Both the position numbers and the translations under genes were made by a program. Shown here piece after piece: positions 52,014 through 59,800 of a DNA stretch of 64,000 bases. Within the stretch, counting starts at the first letter, position 1. Each line of letters opens with the position of its first letter. The DNA comes from Caldifarciminota bacterium (GTDB lineage: Bacteria > Hydrothermota > Hydrothermia > LBFQ01), in NCBI GenBank assembly GCA_027003075.1, contig JALWYV010000055.1:1-64000 (forward strand), given 5' to 3'. The notes below the pieces were generated by a model. It saw only the letters and a program-made list of their open reading frames with translations, had not been told where the DNA came from and made no database searches.

Positions 52014-52744
52014 ACCCCACGTTAAAAGATGAACTGAACCGACTAAAGGGTAACGAATACTTCTCCACAATACTCCCGACTATAGAAGAGTACGTCAACA
52101 GGTACGGTCCTATAAGATCTTTGGATCGTATAAGCGAAATCATGAGAAAGAGCGAATCTCTCGTTGAAGCCCTCCTTGATAGGAAAGTGAAGTCTGGAAA
52201 GTTACGCGATAAATCTCAAGCACGTAAATCCGTAGCAGGTAACCTGTTTCAAAGTACCGTACTGTACCTACTTATACGGAACGTTGAAAAGGGCAATTTA
52301 CCAAGCCATCTCCTGATATTGAAACGGAAGAGCCATCCGATAGTTCAGAAGTTCGCGGTCGTCCGGGTCGGAGACGAAGAGCAAAAGCCTGACATGGACC
52401 TTATGGTATTTTCTGAACGCGACGTTAAGCCAGTAATAATATATAGTTGCAAGACCTCCTTAAGGGAAAGGGCGGGACAGACGTACAGATGGAAACTCCT
52501 GGTTGAGGTGTCCCAACACTGTCCTACACTGGTAGAGAAGTACGGCATAGAATACAGCCCTAAGAGGAAGGTGTTGGTTGGACTCATAACGGCGGACTTT
52601 TACGGTGAACTCCGTTCCCCCCAACAGAGGGGTGCTTTAAAGTTCTTTGATTTTACGTACGTGGGTAAGCCCGGCCCCCACGCGCCACCACTGAAACCCC
52701 TATCCACGATAGTGGACGATCTAAAGGGGACGTATGGAAGTTAA
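52010..52744 (+). CDS. BsaWI-like type II restriction endonuclease
   Basis: A 244-residue protein. PDMDLMVF (about residues 127-134) and YSCKTSLRERAGQTYRWK (about 145-162) give the PD-(D/E)xK nuclease site (Asp and Lys), and the R-E-R cluster next to it is the type used by CCGG-family enzymes to read the CCGG core. The segment ITADFYGELRSPQQRGALKF is a further family block of BsaWI (site WCCGGW). Recognition of a CCGG-containing site is therefore likely but unproven. It is coupled to the methyltransferase, and its stop overlaps the CPBP gene by 11 bases. Confidence 0.8.
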   Translation: MNPTLKDELNRLKGNEYFSTILPTIEEYVNRYGPIRSLDRISEIMRKSESLVEALLDRKVKSGKLRDKSQARKSVAGNLFQSTVLYLLIRNVEKGNLPSHLLILKRKSHPIVQKFAVVRVGDEEQKPDMDLMVFSERDVKPVIIYSCKTSLRERAGQTYRWKLLVEVSQHCPTLVEKYGIEYSPKRKVLVGLITADFYGELRSPQQRGALKFFDFTYVGKPGPHAPPLKPLSTIVDDLKGTYGS

Positions 52745-53339
52745 ATCCAGAACTTTGCCCTTAGTCGTGGAGGTGGTGGTCGTCTCACTCCTATGGGCGT
52801 TTCCTTTCCGTGGGCCCTTCAACTTCTGGTACGCCATCTTCGGCACGGCTCTGGTCATGATTGGCTTCTCCCTACTCCACGGTGTCCCTTCCGTGATAAG
52901 ACCGAAGTTCTCCGACATGATTTACGGTGTACTCTGGGGCATCCTCCTGTTCACCTTAACGTGGATCTCCTCTTATATCGTGAGTCACCATTTCCCCTAT
53001 CTAAGTGCCTACGTTGAAGGTACGAAGGCCCTGAGATCCCTCGCACCCAACTACGTTTACGTTCCCGTCGTCTTCACCGTATCAACGGCAGAGGAGTTCT
53101 TCTGGAGGGGGACCGTACAGCGTAATTTGATCCCCGTGTTGGGTAAACTCCCCGGTTATCTCGTGGCCGTCTTCCTCTACGTCCTCGCCCACGTTCTCTC
53201 TGGCAACTGGGCGCTTACTCTCGCCTCCCTCTTCGCCGGACTCTTCTGGGGTTTCCTTTACCTGTACTACAGGGATTTAACTCCCGTATGGGTATCACAC
53301 CTGACGTGGGACGCCTTACTTCTCAGCGTGGGTATATAA
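52734..53339 (+). CDS. CPBP family intramembrane metalloprotease
   Basis: A 201-residue membrane protein with about six helices. The family motifs are AEEFFWRGTVQR (about residues 119-130, Glu-Glu plus Arg), LAHVLSGNW (about 151-159, His) and SHLTWDALL (about 186-194, His and Asp), the expected metal ligands of Abi/CAAX-type glutamic intramembrane proteases. Relatives process prenylated proteins or bacteriocin-linked peptides. It overlaps the end of the restriction enzyme gene, but its base composition is like the chromosome, so it may lie outside the transferred island. Confidence 0.82.
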   Translation: MEVKSRTLPLVVEVVVVSLLWAFPFRGPFNFWYAIFGTALVMIGFSLLHGVPSVIRPKFSDMIYGVLWGILLFTLTWISSYIVSHHFPYLSAYVEGTKALRSLAPNYVYVPVVFTVSTAEEFFWRGTVQRNLIPVLGKLPGYLVAVFLYVLAHVLSGNWALTLASLFAGLFWGFLYLYYRDLTPVWVSHLTWDALLLSVGI

Positions 53340-53359
53340 CGGGTGTAGAATAAACGTAT

Positions 53360-55585
53360 ATGTTCCTGTTCGCACTCGGCGTTATTGACGTTTCCATCCT
53401 CAGCGAAGGAAAGGTAATCCCGAAAAATACACCGTGGGTCCTTACCCTGACCTTTTCCCTCTCCTCCTCCTCTGACCCCGTTAACCACGTTGAGATAAAT
53501 CTGGGCGACAGCGCCTCCTTCAGCACCTATACCACGGACGGAGCCTTCAACTACGCGTCCGTCAGCACCACGGCCAACACGATAACCCTATCTTCGTTCA
53601 CCTTTTCACCCGGTGGGAACGCCCGTTTGAGTTTCAGGGATGTCGTGATAAGCAGGAGCGAGGGGTTAAAGAACCTGTCCGTTAAACTGGCCAACAGTAC
53701 GGATACCGTGAATTTAAGCGTTTCGGTTGTGGTAATAAGGGAGGATACCACCGTGCCTCTCAAGTTCTTCCACAACGTACTTTCGGAGAGGCCGGTGCTT
53801 ATAAACGAGGTCGTACGTGTAAGGGGAGTCGTCAGCGCAGTATTTGGAAATAAAACCTACGTTCAGGACACCTTCCGGGATACGGTCGCCGGTCTTGTCC
53901 TCTACGGGAGCATCGGCGTCAACCCCGGAGAGCTTATAATCGCGGAGGGTGAGTTTGCTCCTTACAGGGGTCTTGAGGAGATATCCTACCCCACGGTACT
54001 CTACAGGGAGGTGGTGGGTGTGCCAGAGCCGGTAGTTGTGGACGGGTTGAACAGGGCGAGGGAGAGGTACTCCGGCGTCCTGATAAGGGTGGACAGCGTC
54101 AGGTTTGATACGACTCCCCTCGTCAGGGTCCCGGTGGGTGAGAACGTACCCATAGTTGACAGGTACAACAACTCCGGAAACCTCTACCTTGACAGGTACG
54201 GGAACGTTGAGAGCTTCCCGCCCCCGGATACCATATTTGACCTCGTGGGTGTAGTGGACGAGGACAGCGGGAGTGCCGGTAACATATACCGCATAGTCCC
54301 CCGTGAGCCTTCGGACCTCATCTTCTACAACTCCGTTATGGTACTCTCTCAGGCACCCTACTTCGTACACAGGGGGCAGGCGTCCACGTGGAAGTTCCAC
54401 CTATCTTCCTTTAACCCCGTGGCGAAACTGCGGGTCTGCTCCGACGGTATAACTCCCTCCGAGATGGGTGCTGCAAAACTGGGAAGCCGATCACCGGACA
54501 ACGTCCTTACTCTGGCGGACACGGCATGTGCCGAGTTCCTGAACCCGGCCTTTACGGCGGACACTCTGACCCTCTCCCTTGATCCTAAAGACGTGGACTC
54601 AATTACCGTTCTCCTCTACTCCGCTCTTGATACGGCCGACATATACAGGCGTTCCGTATTCTCTCCTCGTCTGTACTTCACCACGCCCATATCCGATATT
54701 CAGGCCTACGGCGAGGATTACTCCTCCAATCTCGTAGGTCAGACCGTAGTGGTCGGAGGTGTGGTTCTGGCGGACGCGTCCGCCTTCAGTACGAGCAATA
54801 CGTCAACCTACCTCTGGGACGGTACGGGAGGGGTGAACCTCTATTCGTCCCAGTTCCTTGGATTGAAAGAGGGAATGCTAATAGTGGCACTCGGCACGGT
54901 TACGGAGTACAACGGGCTTACCGAGGTACTCTTTTCCTCGGTTAAGGTACTCGGGAACGGGGAGGTCCCCTCCCCCACCAAACTGCAGAAGGGTCAGGCC
55001 CTGAACGAAGATCTGGAGGGCCATCTCGTCAGGGTAGACACGGTTATGGTAACCTCTCCCCCCTCCTACGCCGGCATAGGGAAGTCCTTTACGGTTTACA
55101 ACGGGACTGCTCCCATAACGGTTTACGTTTACCCAACTACGGGTATTGACGTATCCCAGATCAAAGTCGGAGACTACGTCAGCATCACCGGTATCGTTGG
55201 TCAGTACGATAACTCAGCCCCTTACACGTCCGGATACCAGCTCCTGCCCCGCAAGTCCGTGGACCTCATGGCCATTCCCGGAGAGGCATACGAGGCGGAG
55301 AACCTTGAGGTCAAGATATCACGGAACGTCTTCATAGCCGGGAGGGAGACCGCCCGCATAGAGGTTAGAGGCCCCAAGGGTACGTACTCCATCAGGGTGT
55401 ACGACGGCATGGGAAGGCTGGTCAAAACGATAGTTGAGGGGGGTGGTGCCGGAATACACGAGTGGGACGGTACGAATATGGCCGGCAGGAGAGTTCCGCC
55501 CGGAATATACGCCCTGGTGGTTGTGGTCAACACCCTTGAGGGTAGCCAGAAGGTCGTACGCCCCATAGTGGTGGTGGCTAAGTAG
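53360..55585 (+). CDS. Large secreted OB-fold and FlgD-Ig-like protein
   Basis: A 741-residue product starting MFLFALGVIDVS; TAGAAT is 8 bases upstream. The N-terminal third is Ig-like (VEINLGDSASFSTYTTDGAF). At least two OB-fold-like modules follow, of the DUF5689/YhcR type: VVRVRGVVSAVFGNKTYVQD (about residues 150-170) and VVVGGVVLADASAFSTSNTS (about 465-484), each with 'L.eG..v...G.v..Y.gl.ei' tails. The C-terminus IRVYDGMGRLVKTIVEGG, then GIHEWDGTNMAGRRVPPGIY is a FlgD-Ig-like module rather than the sorting module of its neighbours. No nuclease active site is evident. Confidence 0.65.
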   Translation: MFLFALGVIDVSILSEGKVIPKNTPWVLTLTFSLSSSSDPVNHVEINLGDSASFSTYTTDGAFNYASVSTTANTITLSSFTFSPGGNARLSFRDVVISRSEGLKNLSVKLANSTDTVNLSVSVVVIREDTTVPLKFFHNVLSERPVLINEVVRVRGVVSAVFGNKTYVQDTFRDTVAGLVLYGSIGVNPGELIIAEGEFAPYRGLEEISYPTVLYREVVGVPEPVVVDGLNRARERYSGVLIRVDSVRFDTTPLVRVPVGENVPIVDRYNNSGNLYLDRYGNVESFPPPDTIFDLVGVVDEDSGSAGNIYRIVPREPSDLIFYNSVMVLSQAPYFVHRGQASTWKFHLSSFNPVAKLRVCSDGITPSEMGAAKLGSRSPDNVLTLADTACAEFLNPAFTADTLTLSLDPKDVDSITVLLYSALDTADIYRRSVFSPRLYFTTPISDIQAYGEDYSSNLVGQTVVVGGVVLADASAFSTSNTSTYLWDGTGGVNLYSSQFLGLKEGMLIVALGTVTEYNGLTEVLFSSVKVLGNGEVPSPTKLQKGQALNEDLEGHLVRVDTVMVTSPPSYAGIGKSFTVYNGTAPITVYVYPTTGIDVSQIKVGDYVSITGIVGQYDNSAPYTSGYQLLPRKSVDLMAIPGEAYEAENLEVKISRNVFIAGRETARIEVRGPKGTYSIRVYDGMGRLVKTIVEGGGAGIHEWDGTNMAGRRVPPGIYALVVVVNTLEGSQKVVRPIVVVAK

Positions 55586-55605
55586 ACGGGGATAGAATAG
55601 GCGGC

Positions 55606-56538
55606 GTGAAAGTCTTTGTCATAGGACCCTCTTTTGTGGGCAAGAGTACGCTCGTGGAGAGGTTGAGCGGTGGTAAGGGAGTGGGAACCCTCAGCGTTAT
55701 GGACGACAGGTTCCAGAAGTTGGTTCAGGTCTTCAACTCCCGGAAGGCTACTCCCCTTCAGATAACCTTGGTAGATAGCGATGCCCTCGGAAAGGCGTAC
55801 AACGAGAACAAGCCCACGAGGGTCTTTCAGGAACTGGCTGAGGCCGACGCCTTCCTTGAGGTCAGCGGAGGACTGATAGGAGACTTCTTGAGCTTCACGG
55901 ATACGACCCTGCGCTTCCTGAGTATTGAGAGCGACGTTATATCAAGGAGGATTGAGCGCCTGAAGAAGGAGGTGGCTACGGGCAAAGGGAGCGAGAAGGA
56001 GCTTCAGGTCCTGACGAAGGCTCTGGGGTTTCTGGAGGAGGGTACTCCCCTCTACGCTGCCGGATTTTCCGAAGAGGAACTTAAGGTCCTGCGGGGTCTT
56101 GGCCTCCTATCCGTGAAGCCGAGGATCGTAGTATTCAACGAGACGGCGGAAAATCACCCTGACGAGGACAGTTTAACCGAGGTGAAGGCTCAGGGTCTCC
56201 CCTTCGTGGTAGTTAACCTCAGGGACGATGATCCGGAGGAACTGAACAGGAAGGTATCCAGGGCGATTCTGGATGCCACCGGAACGATCACGTTCTTCAC
56301 TCCCGGTGAGAAGGAGACGAGGGCATGGCCTTTAAAAAAGGGTAGTACCGTACTTGAGGCGGCCGCAACGATACACAACGACCTCGCTCGCAGGTTCGTC
56401 CGGGCGGAGGTGATAGAGTGGGACAGGCTCGTAGCCGCCGGGGGATGGAAGGAGGCAAAGGAAAAGAACTGGGTACGGCTTGAGGGAAAGGATTACGTCG
56501 TAAAGGACGGGGACTGCGTATACATCAGGGCATCGTGA
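55606..56538 (+). CDS. YchF/Obg-like GTPase paralogue with degenerate G domain
   Basis: A 310-residue protein starting at GTG (TAGAAT 7 bases upstream). The P-loop GPSFVGKSTLVERL and a DRFQKLVQVFNSRKATPLQI segment follow the YchF plan, and the C-terminus (TGTITFFTPGEKETRAWPL, then KKGSTVLEAAATIHNDLARR and GKDYVVKDGDCVYI) is a YchF TGS-type domain. The G3 motif, normally DIAGLV, reads DSDALGK, and the loop after it is shortened, so nucleotide hydrolysis may be lost or altered. YchF is normally about 360 residues. It is convergent with the next gene, overlapping it by 14 bases. Confidence 0.7.
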   Translation: MKVFVIGPSFVGKSTLVERLSGGKGVGTLSVMDDRFQKLVQVFNSRKATPLQITLVDSDALGKAYNENKPTRVFQELAEADAFLEVSGGLIGDFLSFTDTTLRFLSIESDVISRRIERLKKEVATGKGSEKELQVLTKALGFLEEGTPLYAAGFSEEELKVLRGLGLLSVKPRIVVFNETAENHPDEDSLTEVKAQGLPFVVVNLRDDDPEELNRKVSRAILDATGTITFFTPGEKETRAWPLKKGSTVLEAAATIHNDLARRFVRAEVIEWDRLVAAGGWKEAKEKNWVRLEGKDYVVKDGDCVYIRAS

Positions 56539-56899
56539 ACATCCTGAAGAGCAGGGCAGCGACCAGTACGAGCGTGATAACGTTCAAAACGATCAGAAAG
56601 AGTACGGCGGAATCAAGATGACGGAGTTTACTGTAAACCTCGTCTAACTTCCTGTCAAGGTTATCCAACCGTACCTTCAAACTCTCAAGGCTTGCCCTCA
56701 ACTCCTCAAAGTTCCTCCCCTCATCGGTTTCCCTACCGATCAGATGATCTATCCTGTTCTCAATAGCGTGCAGATGGTTGTAAATTTCGGCCTTAAACGC
56801 CCCTATCTCTCCTCCGATGAAATGGGTTAAACGGTCAATCTCCCTACGGAAAACTTCCTTTAACTTCTCATGAGTTTTCTCCGACGGCACCCGTTCCAT
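56525..56899 (-). CDS. Coiled-coil protein with C-terminal membrane anchor
   Basis: A 124-residue protein, mostly a charged coiled coil (EELRASLESLKVRLDNLDRK), ending in one hydrophobic helix (LFLIVLNVITLVLVAALLF) close to the C-terminus, so it is predicted to be tail-anchored. TAGAAT at 56908-56913 is 8 bases upstream of the ATG. No known family is recognised. The 3' end overlaps the convergent YchF-like gene. Confidence 0.6.
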   Translation of the reverse strand: MERVPSEKTHEKLKEVFRREIDRLTHFIGGEIGAFKAEIYNHLHAIENRIDHLIGRETDEGRNFEELRASLESLKVRLDNLDRKLDEVYSKLRHLDSAVLFLIVLNVITLVLVAALLFRMFTMP

Positions 56900-56923
56900 G
56901 CTCTCTGATTCTAAAGTATGCCT

Positions 56924-57403
56924 TTACTCCTTCTCAAACAGGGGCTTGAGTATCCTGTAAGTTTCGTCCATCCCCACCGAGATCACCTTCGTATCTGCTA
57001 TGACGGGCATGAAGTTGGTATCCCCGTTCCATCTCGGTACGACGTGGAGGTGTATATGTCCCTCGTACCCGGCACCCGCCACCTTGCCTATGTTGAAGCC
57101 AACGTTGAAACCGTCGGGTTTGAGGGCAAGCCGGAGGTTCTCTATGCTCCACTGGAGCAGCTCAAACATCTCCGTGTACTCTTCCCTCGTAAGATGTTCC
57201 GGTGAGGATTTGTGGGCGTAGGGGGCTATCATCAGGTGGCCGGAGTTGTACGGAAACAGGTTCAGGATGATGAAGTTGTACTTTCCCCGGTAGAGGATGT
57301 AGACCTCCTCGTCCTTCTCCTTCGGCTTAGTACAGAAGATACACTCGTCCTTCTTAACGTGTAGGATGAACTTCGCCCTCCAGGGCGCCCAGAGCTTTCG
57401 CAT
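56924..57403 (-). CDS. HIT-domain Ap4A phosphorylase-like protein
   Basis: A 159-residue HIT protein. LWAPWRAKFILHV at the N-terminus, CIFC (zinc-type pair), NLFPYNSGHLMIAPYAH and the triad GHIHLHVVPRWNGDTNFMP (about residues 115-133) match the bacterial Ap4A-hydrolysing/FHIT-like branch. Hydrolysis or phosphorolysis of diadenosine polyphosphates is the expected reaction. TAGAAT at 57410-57415 lies 6 bases upstream. It is longer than the HIT protein at 37079. Confidence 0.88.
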   Translation of the reverse strand: MRKLWAPWRAKFILHVKKDECIFCTKPKEKDEEVYILYRGKYNFIILNLFPYNSGHLMIAPYAHKSSPEHLTREEYTEMFELLQWSIENLRLALKPDGFNVGFNIGKVAGAGYEGHIHLHVVPRWNGDTNFMPVIADTKVISVGMDETYRILKPLFEKE

Positions 57404-57463
57404 ACGGGTATTCTACCGCGGAGGTGTTTTAAGGTGTGGGTGTGCGGAAGGTTATCCGTGAAA

Positions 57464-57480
57464 GGGGGCCGGAGGCCCCC
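57464..57480 (-). terminator. GC hairpin after the Bor-like gene
   Basis: GGGGGCC GGA GGCCCCC is a perfect 7-bp stem, 6 bases after the stop of the minus-strand lipoprotein gene; only TTT follows, so it is a modest terminator. Confidence 0.5.
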
Positions 57481-57486
57481 TATCCC

Positions 57487-57792
57487 TCACTCACACACGT
57501 AGACCTCAGCCGTGCGGCTCGTTAAAAAGCCGCTGGTTAGGAACTCTATGGCAAAGTCCGTCAGGGTGAACTTAGTTTCTACCCGTACCTTCTTGCCCTT
57601 GGGTATTATGTCGTCGGTGGAGTTATCGCCGAGAGGGAAAAGGCCAAGGAGGAACCAGATCTGCTTCTGATTGACCTTCCTGCACACGGCAGACTTCGGG
57701 GCAAGCTGGGCTTCCCCGCTTATGCTTATGGTCGCACAGGAGGAGAACATGAGCGCTCCCCCAATCGTCCCCAGAATTACAAACCTTTTCAT
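57487..57792 (-). CDS. Bor/Iss-like small lipoprotein
   Basis: A 101-residue lipoprotein with a classical signal MKRFVILGTIGGALMFSSC (lipid Cys19). The mature part, KQIWFLLGLFPLGDNSTDDI followed by VRVETKFTLTDFAIEFLTSG and TAEVYVC, follows the layout of the lambda Bor/Iss family (about 97 residues). Bor-like proteins are usually prophage encoded, but no phage genes are near. It has AGGAGG before the ATG and sits 14 bases after the stop of the gene at 57807, so the two form an operon. Confidence 0.65.
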   Translation of the reverse strand: MKRFVILGTIGGALMFSSCATISISGEAQLAPKSAVCRKVNQKQIWFLLGLFPLGDNSTDDIIPKGKKVRVETKFTLTDFAIEFLTSGFLTSRTAEVYVCE

Positions 57793-57806
57793 GGTTCTAC
57801 CTCCTT

Positions 57807-58227
57807 TTACTTCGCCGTCATCTTTACATAGACGTCGGCATCCTTTTCGGAGGGGAGAGAGCCGTTAAACGTCCGCCATCCGTTGTTCAGTATCACGGCG
57901 AACTCGCCGGTTTTAGGGGCCGTGAAGGTGTAGGTTTTGCTCTTGGCTCCGGTGGTTGAACAGCACGTATAGACGTCTATACTCGTACTTGTGGTATCCT
58001 CCCAGACGGAGAGGTCCGAAGCGTCTATGAGCAGGACGTCTATGGCCTGATCGTTCTGGACCTTTACTTCGGTCTCAACCTCTGTTCCCTCCTCCAGCGA
58101 GAGGGTGTAGGAGACGGAGCCGTTCTGCGGTACGACCGTGGTTTCTTCAAGGAGAACCGTAGGCTCCCCTTTACATCCGGCAAGTGCTACCCAAAACAAA
58201 GGGCAGAAAAAAGAATCGCTTTAGCAT
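57807..58227 (-). CDS. Small lipoprotein, probably frameshifted in its signal peptide
   Basis: The main frame from 58199 encodes a beta-rich 130-residue domain (APKTGEFAVILNNGWRTF) with a lipobox ALAGC but no proper signal start. Just upstream in another frame, ATG 58227 (or 58233) reads MLKRFFF. Removing one T from the T6 run (58207-58212 on the plus strand, A6) would join them into MLKRFFF, then CPLFWVALAGCKG, a normal lipoprotein signal. Either the gene is off by slippage, or the assembly has one extra base. The downstream Bor-like gene depends on the same transcript. Confidence 0.55.
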
Positions 58228-58257
58228 AGTCATAAGGAAAGAATAATGGTTGTAGTA

Positions 58258-58273
58258 ACTTGATTTGTCAAGT
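58258..58273. promoter_or_regulatory. Operator candidate between divergent lipoprotein and regulator genes
   Basis: ACTTGATTTGTCAAGT is a perfect 6-base inverted repeat with a 4-base spacer; a related half-site (ACAAGT) follows near 58285. Its place between the divergent genes and next to a winged-helix gene suggests autoregulation. Confidence 0.45.
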
Positions 58274-58326
58274 AATTAGTAGTAGACAAGTAACATATGC
58301 GAAAATTATCCCACCTTCGGCGTCTT

Positions 58327-58332
58327 TACAAT
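58327..58332 (+). promoter_or_regulatory. -10 element of the winged-helix gene
   Basis: TACAAT ends 8 bases before GTG 58341 and excludes the upstream ATG at 58260 as the start. Confidence 0.55.
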
Positions 58333-58340
58333 TTGCATCC

Positions 58341-58667
58341 GTGAAGCGGGTGTATATCTGGGAGTACAGGAACCTCGTTGAAGGGTACCTTGATAGCCCT
58401 GCGGTCCGGAAGATAGTCAATCTGTTCGCGAAGTACAACAACCGGTGGCTCTCCCCTTCCGACTTCTACAGGCACGGTATACATACCACCATAGCGTACT
58501 ACCTCAAGGCCATGGCCGATGCTGGGTTCCTTGAAAGCAAATCCGAAAATCGCCGTATGTACTACAGGTTCAGGAAAGAGTACGTTCCCCTGATAAAGAA
58601 ACTGTACGAGAAATGGAGTGAGATAGAGGCGCTCGCCGAGAACGAAAGTACGGATTTTGCATCTTAA
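58341..58667 (+). CDS. Winged helix-turn-helix transcription regulator
   Basis: GTG 58341 gives 108 residues. PAVRKIVNLFAKYNNRWLSP, then SDFYRHGIHTTIAYYLKAMA and DAGFLESKSENRRMYYRF read as helix-turn-helix (recognition helix in GIHTTIAYYLKAM) followed by a wing, as in ArsR/MarR-type small regulators. No metal-binding cysteines are present. It lies between two palindromic sites (58258-58273 and 58816-58870) and between lipoprotein genes, so it probably controls them; the ligand is unknown. Confidence 0.68.
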   Translation: MKRVYIWEYRNLVEGYLDSPAVRKIVNLFAKYNNRWLSPSDFYRHGIHTTIAYYLKAMADAGFLESKSENRRMYYRFRKEYVPLIKKLYEKWSEIEALAENESTDFAS

Positions 58668-58815
58668 GATTCTAACGGTTAAGGAAATCGGTGATCTCAC
58701 TCAGGTTTATTTTGATGGTCAGATCCATATTCAAGAACGCAATTGCATCGGACATTCCGTTCAAAGGTAGGAACTCGTTGAAGGAAATTCGGTATGAGTG
58801 TCACAAACGTATTAT

Positions 58816-58870
58816 GTGAAAAAATTTTTCACGCGTTATAAACCCTTTGAAAATTTTCTTAATTTTTCAC
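58816..58870. promoter_or_regulatory. Operator candidate upstream of the lipoprotein at 58905
   Basis: GTGAAAAAATTTTTCAC (58816-58832) is a perfect palindrome; a third TTTTTCAC half-site is at 58863-58870, just upstream of the -10 TAAAAT (58891-58896), overlapping where the -35 would lie. GAAAATTTTC at 58849-58858 is also symmetric. This reads as a repressor-type control region. Confidence 0.5.
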
Positions 58871-58904
58871 TCCAAACCTCAATACACCTGTAAAATTGCC
58901 ACTC

Positions 58905-59720
58905 ATGAAGAGGGTTTTGCTTCTTTCAGGTATTCTCGCGCTGGGCGTGGTGGGATGTAAGAAGGCATCCCCGACGGCCTTTATAAAGGCCATAAGCATG
59001 TACCTCAACGACTACGATGGCCAGCAGAGCAGCCTGCACCGGTTTTATCTACTAACCACCAGCCCCAACTACAAGCCCACCATCATGTTCAACAACAGGA
59101 CGGTGCCTGACGACAGGATAGACGCCAGTCTGGGAGACTACACGGGATGGGACACGCTTCCGAGCGTATCTCCAAACACCGAGGTGGAGCTGAAGGTAAC
59201 CTACTACAACCTCAACGACGAGAAGAAGGAGGCCTCCTCAAAGGTGAAGCTCCCTGCTGAGCCTGCTGGCATGGCCCTGAGCATAAGCGGAGGGGAGGTG
59301 AACGTCTCCTGGAACAAGCCTGACAAGGCCACCACAGACTTCGTCTATGTGGGCATTTACGCCGGCTGTACGGACGGAAGCTCCACACAGTACGCCTTCG
59401 TTGACACTGTAATAACCGACATAGAAAACGTAACGTCCGTAAGTAGGACCCTTGGAAGCATATGTGACGAGATCAGCAATATCCTCGCTGCGTCCGTCTA
59501 CGCCGGAGTGTACAACATGAAGGGTCCCTGGGGCGGTAGTAAGGACAACGTAAAGGGCGCCAAAGGGCAGTACTACGGCGGAGCCGGAAAGGCCGATACC
59601 ACGAGCTACATGCCCACAAAGGGGAACTACAACCTCTCCATACCTGAGGTTGACTGGTCCAGCAGGATCCTTAATGCCCTCGGTGGCCCGGTTGACGGTG
59701 GAGAGTGGATAGAGAGATAG
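58905..59720 (+). CDS. Lipoprotein of unknown function
   Basis: ATG 58905 begins a classical lipoprotein signal MKRVLLLSGILALGVVGC; TAAAAT is 8 bases upstream and excludes the in-frame TTG at 58896. The mature 250 residues include a fibronectin-like stretch (PAEPAGMALSISGGEVNVSW) and no recognisable catalytic site. A strong terminator follows (59743-59770), so it is a single-gene unit, controlled by the palindromic region at 58816-58870 if that is an operator. Confidence 0.65.
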   Translation: MKRVLLLSGILALGVVGCKKASPTAFIKAISMYLNDYDGQQSSLHRFYLLTTSPNYKPTIMFNNRTVPDDRIDASLGDYTGWDTLPSVSPNTEVELKVTYYNLNDEKKEASSKVKLPAEPAGMALSISGGEVNVSWNKPDKATTDFVYVGIYAGCTDGSSTQYAFVDTVITDIENVTSVSRTLGSICDEISNILAASVYAGVYNMKGPWGGSKDNVKGAKGQYYGGAGKADTTSYMPTKGNYNLSIPEVDWSSRILNALGGPVDGGEWIER

Positions 59721-59742
59721 GTGGAAAACGCGTAAAGCGGTC

Positions 59743-59770
59743 GGGGGGCTATTGCCCCCCTTTTTTATTT
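59743..59770 (+). terminator. Rho-independent terminator
   Basis: Stem GGGGGGC (59743-59749) with GCCCCCC (59754-59760), loop TATT, followed by a run of Ts. It closes the lipoprotein unit and is the clearest intrinsic terminator in the window. Confidence 0.9.
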
Positions 59771-59800
59771 AACACCCGTACGTCCTTAGAATAGAGCATC

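Noticed and set aside
52700..52800. Repeat of the tRNA-Ala 3' end marking the right edge of the island
   Set aside because: No copy of the T arm or acceptor sequence was found downstream of the endonuclease gene.
58816..58832. GTGAAAAAATTTTTCAC as a terminator of the regulator gene
   Set aside because: The stem is A/T-only apart from the ends, lies about 150 bases after the stop and has no T-run; operator reading fits better.
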